64,000 nucleotides of DNA. Origin: Gammaproteobacteria bacterium. GTDB taxonomy: Bacteria > Pseudomonadota > Gammaproteobacteria > Pseudomonadales > Halieaceae. The notes beneath the pieces are model-generated. The model saw only the letters and a list, made by a program, of their open reading frames with translations. It was not told the DNA's origin and did not search any database. Location of the stretch: the NCBI GenBank assembly GCA_030427085.1, contig JAUHXH010000002.1:372001-436000 (forward strand), given 5' to 3'. This document shows, piece after piece, positions 35,352-43,800 of this stretch (the stretch's first letter is position 1; the number at the start of each line of letters is the position of its first letter). Position numbers and translations under genes: made by a program.

Positions 35352-37289
35352 GTGGGGTATCGCTTGCGGTTGTTGGCACCTTCAATACAACCCCGCCGGC
35401 TTAGGCGGGGCTGCTGTATTACGGCGAGTACGCTTGCGTCTGCCCAATTGTTGCTAAGTGCGAGCCTGGCCTGGTCAAACACCACGTTAGAGGAAGTGAC
35501 GGTAACTGCCCAGCGCAACCTCCTGGGTCAATCGCTGGATGCGGGCAATACGGTGTTGACCGTCACCGACCGTAATCAGGTGTCGCTTAACCGTACTGTT
35601 GGTGACTGGATTGAGCGCCTGCCCGGTGTATCACTCAATGGGCAGGGCGGGCTGTACCAAAGTTATAGCCTGCGTGGATTCAGCCGCTGGCGCGTGCGCA
35701 CGGAGGTGGATGGCGTACCGATCATCACCGACCGGCGTGCCGGCAATTCTGCATCGTTTTTACCACCGGAACTGCTGCAGCAGACCGATGTTAGCCTGGG
35801 CCCTGCGTCGAGTCTTTATGGGTCCGGTGCGATGGGCGGTGTGGTGAGTCTTGAGACGCCACGGCAGGTTAGAAGCCACCTGACAATGTCGGGGCAGAGC
35901 AACGACAATGGTTTTGCCACCACGGCCGGCTTTGGCTATGACCAATTGGGTGCTATCGCCAGCTATCGACAGGCGGACAATGCAACTGACGCGCACGGGA
36001 ACACGCTGAATACGGGATACCAACAGTTTGGTGCTGCTTTCAAAGGAAATGCTGAACGCGATGGGCTTCGCTTCACGGGCACCTGGATCCCCAGCTATGG
36101 CGAGGATATCGGCAAAAGCAACGCCGAGTCTCCCGACACAAGCGTCAGCGAGTACCCCGAGGAGTTGCACTCCGTCCTGAAATTCCAGGTGGAACGCGAA
36201 GGTCAGTGGCTGGGGCAGCTGTACCATCACTTTCAGGATTGGCAGTCGCGCACCGAGCGCGTTGGAGTGAGAACCAATCTCACCGACTACCGCGGGCACA
36301 CCGTGGGTGGGCTGTTCTACTCACAAACGCAGTTCCTGTCTGGCAACGGTCGCTACGGTGTAGAGTGGTTGGGGCGTCGCGGCGTTTCAATTCACGATCG
36401 GGAATACAGTTCGGAGGACGAACTTGTTGCGGTCAGTCATACCATTGATGGCGACGCAGATAGCCTGGGTGCTTTTGTTGACCAGCACTGGTTGCTGGGC
36501 CCGCTCAGCGTGGGCGGGGGTTTGCGTTACGACCATATTCAACAGAGCGATCGGGACCGCGAACGTGAAGACGGGCACGTTACCGGCAATGCGACGCTCT
36601 CCTGGCACGCTAACGAAGCCTGGCAGCTATCAGCCGAGGTGGGCTCGGCATTTCGCTTCCCCAGCCTGACCGAGCTGTATTTCAACGGAGTAACCCCCCG
36701 AGGGGACACCCTCGGTAACCCCAAGCTCAAGCCCGAACAAAGCGAAGGCCTGCAACTGGCCGCTCGATTTCGGCAGGGTGACTTCGGTGTGTCGTTGAGC
36801 ACCTATTACAATAGTCTGGAGAACTATATCGAGCGCTACAGTATCAGCCCGACACTTCGGTCATATCGCAACATCGAAGATGCCGCCATCTGGGGTTATG
36901 AAGCCAGCCTGGACTGGGGATCGGAAGGCCCCTGGCAGCACGTAATCAGCTATCAGTGGCAACAAGGTGAAGACAGCGACGGCAACTGGCTCGCCGACCT
37001 GAATCCTCCAGCACTGCGTTATTTGCTAACCTGGGAGCACAGTCGCGTTCGAGTCAGCAGTGATCTGCTCTATCGCTTATCGCGCGATGAAATAGGTGCG
37101 GGCGAACAGCCACTGGAAAAAGCGTTAGTGTGGAATGCCTCCGGCCGCTACGCCCTGACCAGTGGGATTGATCTGGAGCTCTATGTCACCAACCTGTTGG
37201 ATGAGTACTACCTGGGCACAGCGGATGAGGATGCCGCATATCAGCCGGGGCGTACGGTGGGGTTGCGGTTTAGGTGGCGGGATTCCTAG
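35352..37289 (+). CDS. TonB-dependent receptor paired with a propeller lipoprotein
   Basis: 645 residues. Long basic N-terminus, hydrophobic signal segment ending near AWSN, TonB box region (EEVTVTAQ), plug (YSLRGFSRWRVRTEVDGVP, SSLYGSGAMGGVVSLETP) and barrel. The RTEVDGVPI plug is closer to the CirA/heme-siderophore type than to BtuB. GTG start abuts the previous stop (TAAGTG), with AAGG as a weak Shine-Dalgarno, so it probably depends on translation of the upstream gene. The substrate is unknown and no Fur box was found in front of the pair. Confidence 0.9.
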   Translation: MGYRLRLLAPSIQPRRLRRGCCITASTLASAQLLLSASLAWSNTTLEEVTVTAQRNLLGQSLDAGNTVLTVTDRNQVSLNRTVGDWIERLPGVSLNGQGGLYQSYSLRGFSRWRVRTEVDGVPIITDRRAGNSASFLPPELLQQTDVSLGPASSLYGSGAMGGVVSLETPRQVRSHLTMSGQSNDNGFATTAGFGYDQLGAIASYRQADNATDAHGNTLNTGYQQFGAAFKGNAERDGLRFTGTWIPSYGEDIGKSNAESPDTSVSEYPEELHSVLKFQVEREGQWLGQLYHHFQDWQSRTERVGVRTNLTDYRGHTVGGLFYSQTQFLSGNGRYGVEWLGRRGVSIHDREYSSEDELVAVSHTIDGDADSLGAFVDQHWLLGPLSVGGGLRYDHIQQSDRDREREDGHVTGNATLSWHANEAWQLSAEVGSAFRFPSLTELYFNGVTPRGDTLGNPKLKPEQSEGLQLAARFRQGDFGVSLSTYYNSLENYIERYSISPTLRSYRNIEDAAIWGYEASLDWGSEGPWQHVISYQWQQGEDSDGNWLADLNPPALRYLLTWEHSRVRVSSDLLYRLSRDEIGAGEQPLEKALVWNASGRYALTSGIDLELYVTNLLDEYYLGTADEDAAYQPGRTVGLRFRWRDS

Positions 37290-37373
37290 ATTGGAGGGTA
37301 GTGACCCTATTTCCGGAGGTCGATCCCACGTGGTTGGGTGGATCGGGTGGCTCGAGTATGCACCAATGAAAAA

Positions 37374-37450
37374 TGGTGGGCCTGCACAGACTTGAACTGT
37401 GGACCAATCGATTATGAGTCGACTGCTCTAACCAACTGAGCTACAGGCCC
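37374..37450 (-). tRNA. ileX: tRNA-Ile (anticodon CAU, lysidine type)
   Basis: A full cloverleaf can be drawn on the minus strand: acceptor GGGCCTG/CAGGCCC, D-stem GCTC/GAGC, anticodon stem GTCGA/TCGAT around loop CTCATAA (anticodon CAT), T-stem CACAG/CTGTG with TTCAAGT, discriminator A and encoded CCA. The anticodon arm and TGGTC variable loop match tRNA-Ile2 rather than tRNA-Met, so C34 should be changed to lysidine by TilS to read AUA codons. Confidence 0.95.
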
Positions 37451-37519
37451 CGAGAGCTCCCGGAAGCCGGGAGGACGCGGGATTATAAAGAAAATGACCG
37501 GAATTGAAAATTTTGGTCC

Positions 37520-37648
37520 TCAGGGGGTGCGATTGTCGTCCTGGATTTTCACCGGCACGGGTGCGGGCTGCTCGGTGTCGGCGCTGCCCCAGATGTAGCC
37601 GGCGCCGAACAGGGCTGTCAGCAGCAGATAGAATGTCCACCAATTCAT
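37520..37648 (-). CDS. Predicted 42-residue single-span membrane peptide
   Basis: Too short for normal ORF cut-offs. The ATG at 37648 is preceded by GGGAGGT with 6-base spacing, one of the best Shine-Dalgarno sequences in the window. The product starts MNWWTFYLLLTALFGAGYIW, a single hydrophobic helix, followed by a polar Pro-rich tail (PAPVPVKIQDDNRTP). It lies 69 bases upstream of tRNA-Ile on the same strand and is divergent from the MFS gene. Function unknown; it may act as a membrane regulator peptide or a small subunit. Confidence 0.72.
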   Translation of the reverse strand: MNWWTFYLLLTALFGAGYIWGSADTEQPAPVPVKIQDDNRTP

Positions 37649-37748
37649 GGCTTTACCTCCCTTGTGGGTCTATGGGTTATTGTGTCCCCCGGGAGGGCGT
37701 GGGCGGATGACCGGCGGCGCCAGCGCCTTGGCCATTTACGCCATTTTA

Positions 37749-37761
37749 CTTGCTAAGCAAG
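37749..37761. promoter_or_regulatory. Perfect palindrome upstream of the MFS gene
   Basis: CTTGCT A AGCAAG is a 6-1-6 inverted repeat, 66 bases before the MFS start and 101 bases before the 42-aa peptide start. The size and symmetry would suit a repressor operator for either divergent gene. No matching regulator is known to me. Confidence 0.3.
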
Positions 37762-37826
37762 GTAACATACTGCATATTCAATTCTAATACCGCGCTAATA
37801 ATCGATAACACGGGGACACCCATTTC

Positions 37827-39110
37827 ATGACCACGCCAAACAACCCCTACGCAACGAAGGGGGCGAGCTATTACGCACTGGGTCTGCTGACGGTGGTGTA
37901 CAGCTTCAACTTCATCGATCGGCAACTGCTGGCCATACTCCAGGAGTCAATCAAGGCTGAATTACTGCTCAGCGATGGACAGCTGGGTCTGCTGACTGGT
38001 TTTGCTTTCGCCCTGTTCTATGTGACCGCGGGTATCCCCATTGCGCGATGGGCGGATCGTAGCAACCGCCGCAACATCGTTGCGCTGGCGCTGGGGGTGT
38101 GGAGTTTTATGACCGCCATCAGCGGCCTGATGCAGAACTTCTGGCAGTTGTTGCTGGCCCGTATTGGGGTGGGCGTGGGGGAGGCCGGCGGTAGCCCGCC
38201 GTCGCATTCCATGTTGTCGGATATCTTCCCGCCCGAGAAGCGCGCGGGTGCGCTGGGCTTTTATTCCACAGGCGTGAATATCGGCATCCTGTTTGGCTTC
38301 CTGCTCGGTGGCTGGATCAACGAGTATTTCGGCTGGCGCTGGGCTTTCGTGGTGGTGGGCTTGCCGGGTGTTCTGCTGGCCCTGATCGTGCGATTCACCA
38401 TGGCGGAGCCCATCCGCGGCCTGTCTGAGAACAAGCAGGTGACGGGTGAGTCGGTGCCCTTTGGCGATGTACTGCGACTGCTGTGGGCGCGCCGCGCGTT
38501 TCGTCACATGGCACTGGGTGCGGCGCTGAATGCCTTTGCGGGTTATGGCGTGAGCAACTGGATGGCCTCATTTATTATTCGCAGCCACGGTATGAGTACC
38601 GGTGAGCTTGGCACCTGGCTGGCGCTAATTATTGGCGGTGGTGGTGCGCTGGGTGTGTTCTTCGGCGGTGTACTGGCAGATAAGCTCGGCGCCCGCGATG
38701 TGCGCTGGTACACGTGGTTGCCGGCGGTGGTCGGGCTGGCGGTGTTGCCGCTGAGCGCGGCGGTTTACCTGATGGACGACCCTTACACGGCGCTGCTGTG
38801 CCTGGTGATTCCCGGCGCGATGAGCAATGTGTATCTGGGTTGCACCATTGCCACCACTCACAATCTGGTGGGCTTGCGGATGCGGGCCACTGCATCGGCG
38901 GTATTGTTCTTCATCCTCAACATTATCGGCCTGGGCGCCGGTCCCTGGTGCGTGGGTATGTTGAGCGACTTCCTGGAGCCCTCGCTGGGTGTTGAGTCCC
39001 TGCGCTACGCCATGCTTTACCTGTTGCCCGCCGTTGGCTTCTGGTCGGTGTGCCACTTCTTCTTCGCCGGCCGTTACATGAAGGCTGACCTGGCTGCGGC
39101 GCCGGATTGA
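37827..39110 (+). CDS. MFS transporter, spinster-like
   Basis: 427 residues and 12 hydrophobic segments. Early YSFNFIDRQLLAILQESIK and the loop motif ARWADRSNRRNI (MFS motif A), then GVGVGEAGGSPPSHSMLSD, are the signature of the spinster/sphingosine-phosphate-like group common in marine and degradative Proteobacteria. Probably imports or exports an amphipathic organic acid or lipid. It ends 37 bases before the fnr ATG and could be cotranscribed with it. GGGGA lies 11 bases before the ATG. Confidence 0.9.
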   Translation: MTTPNNPYATKGASYYALGLLTVVYSFNFIDRQLLAILQESIKAELLLSDGQLGLLTGFAFALFYVTAGIPIARWADRSNRRNIVALALGVWSFMTAISGLMQNFWQLLLARIGVGVGEAGGSPPSHSMLSDIFPPEKRAGALGFYSTGVNIGILFGFLLGGWINEYFGWRWAFVVVGLPGVLLALIVRFTMAEPIRGLSENKQVTGESVPFGDVLRLLWARRAFRHMALGAALNAFAGYGVSNWMASFIIRSHGMSTGELGTWLALIIGGGGALGVFFGGVLADKLGARDVRWYTWLPAVVGLAVLPLSAAVYLMDDPYTALLCLVIPGAMSNVYLGCTIATTHNLVGLRMRATASAVLFFILNIIGLGAGPWCVGMLSDFLEPSLGVESLRYAMLYLLPAVGFWSVCHFFFAGRYMKADLAAAPD

Positions 39111-39147
39111 GTTACCATTACGCAAGCCCATCCCGGCACAATTGCGT

Positions 39148-39897
39148 ATGCCAGCCAGCGAAACTGACAATTTGGCCGCCGATATCGAGGCGGCCTGCAC
39201 TCACAACCCGAACGTTAGCTGTGGTGACTGTCGGCTGAGCGGCATTTGCCTGCCGCTCGCGCTTGGGTCCAGCGATATCGACCATCTGGATAACATCATC
39301 CAGCGGGGACGACCCCTCCAACGGCACGCTCACCTCTTCCGGGAAGGTGACGAATTCAAGGCGGTGTATGCCGTTCGCTCTGGCACACTCAAGGCCTATC
39401 GAGTCACCGACAGCGGCAATGAACAAATCACCGGGTTTTATCTGCCAGGAGAAATCCTGGGGCTGGACGGAATTGCCGATGGCGTGCATCACAGCTCAGC
39501 CTATGCACTGGAAACCGCTGCCATCTGTGAAATTCCGTTTGAGGCCCTGGAGGAATTGGGGCGGGAATTGCCTCAGCTGCAACGCAATTTTCTGCGGGTG
39601 ATGAGTCGGGAGATTAGTGAGGATCAACAGCTCATCACGCTGTTGGGGAAGAACAGTGCTACGGAACGCATTGTGGCCTTGTTGCTGAGCCTGTCCAGCC
39701 GCAATGCGCGGCGCCAGCTCAGCGCGACACGTTTCCGTTTACCGATGTCGCGCAGCGATATCGGCAACTATCTGGGATTGACGGTTGAAACGGTCAGCCG
39801 CACCCTGACCCGTTTACAGCGCGATCAGCTACTGCGCATCGATAACCGCGAGGTGGAGTTGTTGGCCGCGCCCGAATTGACAGCGATGCTGAACTAA
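39148..39897 (+). CDS. fnr: FNR/Anr oxygen-sensing Crp-family regulator
   Basis: Global regulator with a [4Fe-4S] cluster that dimerises without oxygen and binds TTGAT-N4-ATCAA. 249 residues. The four cluster cysteines C25, C28, C34 (SCGDCRLSGIC) and C127 keep the same relative spacing as E. coli C20, C23, C29 and C122. A Crp-type cAMP-like fold, dimer helix and helix-turn-helix (MSRSDIGNYLGLTVETVSRT) follow; the recognition helix contains ETVSR with Glu and Ser placed for the FNR half-site. I take the ATG at 39148; a TTG six bases earlier is possible. A consensus FNR site lies at the neighbouring ompW. Confidence 0.96.
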   Translation: MPASETDNLAADIEAACTHNPNVSCGDCRLSGICLPLALGSSDIDHLDNIIQRGRPLQRHAHLFREGDEFKAVYAVRSGTLKAYRVTDSGNEQITGFYLPGEILGLDGIADGVHHSSAYALETAAICEIPFEALEELGRELPQLQRNFLRVMSREISEDQQLITLLGKNSATERIVALLLSLSSRNARRQLSATRFRLPMSRSDIGNYLGLTVETVSRTLTRLQRDQLLRIDNREVELLAAPELTAMLN

Positions 39898-39919
39898 CGG
39901 GCGCAGCTTTTTTCTGTGC

Positions 39920-40606
39920 TCAAAAGCGGTAGAACATGCCCACGTTGTAAACCCAGGGGTCGATATCCACATCAAACTTTACCTTGCCCACATCGGTGCT
40001 GATGGTGGCGGTGGAGTTGATGTCGATGTACCACACGCCCAGGTTCAGTCCGAACCGGTCCCCCAATGGAATATCCACGCCAGCCTGAGCAGACAGCCCG
40101 AAGGAATCATCCAGGTCGAGGTCCGCTTTGTTGGCGCCTATCACCGCCTGCAGTGCGCCCGCCAGTTCGTCGCTCACTTCTTCATCGTAGATGAAGGTGT
40201 AATTAACACCGACACCGAAGTAGGGCTGCCACCCTTGCTGGCTACCCCGCGGATACCATTGCAGGCTGAGGGTAGGCGGCAGGTGTGTCACTGATCCGCC
40301 ATCGATACCCAAACCATTCACGGTGAAGTCGTGTTCAAACGGGGTTGCCGCCAGCAGTTCCACGCCCCAGGACTCGTTGTACATCCATGTGCCGATGATG
40401 CCCAGTTGGGTGTCATCGTCGATAGAGATACCGGGCAGTACGGTGGCGGGGTCGGTTGGCAGGACGATGTCTTCGCTGTCCTCATCGGGTGCCACGGTGG
40501 TCGCGCCCAGTCGAACAATGATGTCTCCCGGCTCGTAGGCTGTGGCGCCCATGGAGCCGCCAAGAGCGAGGAGTGAGGCAATCATCAGGGTGAGTGGTTT
40601 TTGCAT
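39920..40606 (-). CDS. ompW: OmpW-family outer membrane protein
   Basis: Eight-stranded outer-membrane barrel for small hydrophobic molecules. 228 residues from the ATG at 40606, which gives a signal peptide ending near TAYEPG; the mature start EPGDIIVRLGATTVAP and the C-terminal WVYNVGMFYRF are typical OmpW features. The longer open frame upstream runs through the promoter and is discarded. In enterobacteria ompW is FNR-controlled, and here a class II FNR site sits in front. Convergent with fnr, 22 bases between stops. Confidence 0.93.
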   Translation of the reverse strand: MQKPLTLMIASLLALGGSMGATAYEPGDIIVRLGATTVAPDEDSEDIVLPTDPATVLPGISIDDDTQLGIIGTWMYNESWGVELLAATPFEHDFTVNGLGIDGGSVTHLPPTLSLQWYPRGSQQGWQPYFGVGVNYTFIYDEEVSDELAGALQAVIGANKADLDLDDSFGLSAQAGVDIPLGDRFGLNLGVWYIDINSTATISTDVGKVKFDVDIDPWVYNVGMFYRF

Positions 40607-40646
40607 GATGTGAGTATCCCTACAACTGAATCTGAATGTGTTGAGT

Positions 40647-40695
40647 TGCGGATACGATAGGTCAGCACGGACTGCGCTACCTTGATCTCGATCAA
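40647..40695 (-). promoter_or_regulatory. Class II FNR-activated promoter of ompW
   Basis: The site TTGATCTCGATCAA (40682-40695) is a perfect match to TTGAT-N4-ATCAA. On the minus strand a -10-like TATCGT occupies 40659-40654. If transcription starts at 40647, that hexamer is at -12 to -7 and the FNR site is centred at -41.5, the classical activating position. The leader to the ompW ATG would be about 41 bases. Confidence 0.85.
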
Positions 40696-40807
40696 GGATT
40701 TGCGCCATTGGCCGAGTACAGATTTTGTGACCGGTGCACTGTCAACATTGAGCCACACCCCTCTACAATCGCTCCCCAAACAAGGGGACTCATTCCCAGG
40801 GGCGATC

Positions 40808-43800
40808 ATGACGTACAAGTTGTTCTCGCTGCCATCCCAAGCGGTGGCGGCATCTTTGTTGATCCTGTTTTCCGGCGTGGCTCACGGTGAGGGTAGTCGC
40901 TCGCTCTACCCGGCGAGCTACCCTGCGTCCGGTTCGCGGGCCAACCTGGACTTGCAGCCGGGCCAGCACTACATGAACCGGGTACTGCGTCGGGGCTTCA
41001 ATTACGTCTACGCGGAGGCCGGCGAGTACATCGTGCTCGGCTCCAGCAATATCGCTAACGGCGGCGACATCGACCTCTACTGGCCTCAGGATTTTGGTGT
41101 GCCGGGAGACGAAACGCTGCCCGCTACACCTGACTTTAGCTGTAGCGGCGGCCCCGGCAATGTCGGTGACCTCGGCGCACACTACTACGGCTCCGGCGTG
41201 GGCCAGATTGCCGATCGCGATGAAGAGCTGGCGGGCCCAAACAGCGCCGACAACTCGATCACCGTAACCGACGGCTTCGAGCCCTGCGCCTACGAGGTGC
41301 CGGTAACCGGCATTTATGGCGTGCAGTTTGGTGGGGCAACCAGTGGCGCAAGCAACCCTACCGGTAGCGTAGCCACAGTCAGCAGCAGTCAAAACTCCGT
41401 AGCAGCCTGGGACATCGTGGTACGCGCAGACGCCACCAGTACCACCGACGTCAATGGCCGGGTGTATACCTATGCATTCCTTGGATATACCGCAGGCAAT
41501 AGTCGTCCGGTGTACTCAACCCTGTATTACGTCACCAGCGATGGTTACCGTTATCAACAGGACATGCGCGGGCTCGACCCCAATGGCTATGCGCTTTATG
41601 CCAACACATTCGGCTTCCTGGACAACAGCGAGCCCTTGTACCGCACACTGCGTGGCAATAATGCCCAGGTGAGCAACTTACCCCTGGGTGTTGCCGCACA
41701 GCCGGCCGAGTTTCCCATCTTCTTTAGTGACATCGGCCCGGGTGCTGCTGCCGAGGCCGAGGCCGAACTGGTGTTGGGCGCGCTCGGCATCCCGCTGGTC
41801 CCCCCCTCACCGCAGATTGCTGATGTTACTTTCACCGGTGCTCTTGGTACCGGTCAAACATCTACCGGTGTTGGTGGTACGTTCGAGTTCACCACCACTG
41901 ACACTGTCAGTTACGAAATTGTTATCAGCCGGGACGGGGTTGATTACGATCCCGCCAATCCGCTGAACCGGATGCTCACGGGTATCGCCTACACCGGTCT
42001 GCACCAGGTGGAGTGGGACGGCCTGGATAACAATCAGGAACCCTTCCCCGCCAGCGCCACGCCCTATGATTACCGCGCTTACGGACGCAATGGTGAGGTG
42101 CATTTCCCGATCATCGATGCGGAGAACAACAACACCGCGCTGAGTCCGAGCGAGCCGGGCGGCGGCCCAACGATCACTCGACTGAACGGCACATTACCTG
42201 GTGATCGCACAGTGTTTTTCGACGACCGGGGTTACGTCACCTCCAGCGGTGAAACCGTTGGCACCCTGAACGGCGACCTTTGCGATGCCGCCGTACCAGC
42301 CGCCGCTTCACCCGACGTCAACCTGGAGGGGGTGGATTCGGCAACGGAGTACCGTGCCTGGCAGAATGGGGCGAACCGCAATAGCGACTGTGCCAGTGAT
42401 GCCGGCTGGGGTGACGCCAAGGGCGTTAACTTGTGGACCTACTTCCTGACGCCTGAGGTGAGCCAGCAGCTGGTGATTCTGGACACTACCGTGGACGTGG
42501 CCACCCAAGTGAGTGCGCCGGCCCTGGCTGAGCCCGGCGACACCGTTCAGGGCACCTTCAGTTTTGGTAACAACGGCGCTTCCAGTGCTGCCGGTGTCAC
42601 TTACACGATGTCCCTGACCAGTGGACTCAGTGGCGTAAGCTTCGACAACCTGCCGGTGGGTGTATCCGCCAGTTACAACTCTGCCACAGGCGTGGTCACA
42701 CTCTCGGGATTGCCCGCCGCGCTGGCGGCGAGTGAGCGCTACAGCGGTATGACGTTCTCCTATACCGCGCCGGCTACCGGCAGCGTCACCGCGAATACTC
42801 AGATCACCACGACTGACACCGACGACCTGCCAGCCAATAATGCCGCCTCTGCCACCACCAGCGTGGGTCAGGTGGACCTGAGTGCGCAGGTGACTGGCTG
42901 GCCCACTCAGATGAGCCCCGGCGAAGTAATTACAGGATCGGTCCTGTTCTCAAACCTGGGTGCGCAAAACGCTACTGACGTAACGTATTCCCTGAGTGTG
43001 GGTGACCCGGGCAGTGCACCTGCCTCACTCACCTTTACCTCGGTGCCGCCCGGCGTTACGCCCAGCTACAACCCCGCCACTGGTGTGGTCACCCTGACGG
43101 GCATGCCCGAGACGCTGCCTGCGGGGCAATTGCGCTCGCTGAGTTTTGAAACCGTGGCACCCAACACCATGGGTGACACGCTGATAGTGCGCACCGCCAT
43201 TGATCTCAGCGCGGTAGGCCTGAGCGATGCGGTGCCCGCGAATAACAGCGATGACGCAACGGCCACGGTAGTTTTACTGGATCCTGCCGTCAGTATTACG
43301 GGTGTTGCCAGTGACGTTGAAATTGGTGCCACGGTGAGCGGTACGGTGACGTTCAGCAACAGCGGCAACATCAGCGCTGACGGGCTCAGTTACACGCTGC
43401 AGATTGGTGATCCGGGCGACCTGCCAGGGGGTGTGCTGTTCCCCGGTTTGCCCCATGGAGTTGATGCAATCTATAACAGCAGCACGGGCGTGGTGAGCTT
43501 GAGTGGTTTGCCCACGTCGCTGTCCGCTGGTGAGTCAATCGATCTGGCTTTTAGTTACACCGCGCCGATGGATGCCAGCCAGGTCATTCCTGTAACGGCA
43601 ACGATAGCCACCACTGGCAGTGACCACGACACCAGCAATAACAGCGCGGCAGTGTCCACGGCACTGTATGCGGCGGAACTGTCAGCCAGTGTGACGGGCG
43701 TGCCTGCCACGGTCACGGCGGGTGACCCTGTGGTGGGTAGTGTCACGTTTGCTAACACCGGCGATACCGACGCCAGTGGTGTGGTCTACCAGTTGGCCTT

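Noticed and set aside
37788-37806. AT-rich GATAA-containing stretch before the MFS gene as a Fur site
   Set aside because: Only a half-match to the 19-bp consensus, with no symmetrical partner.
39901-39930. Weak hairpin with internal T-run between fnr and ompW
   Set aside because: The T-run is in the loop, not after the stem, and one pair is G-U; not a convincing terminator.
40682-40807. FNR site as a control element of the DUF11 gene
   Set aside because: The distance to the plus-strand start and the lack of a visible -10 at -41.5 geometry on that side favour ompW; dual control is not excluded.
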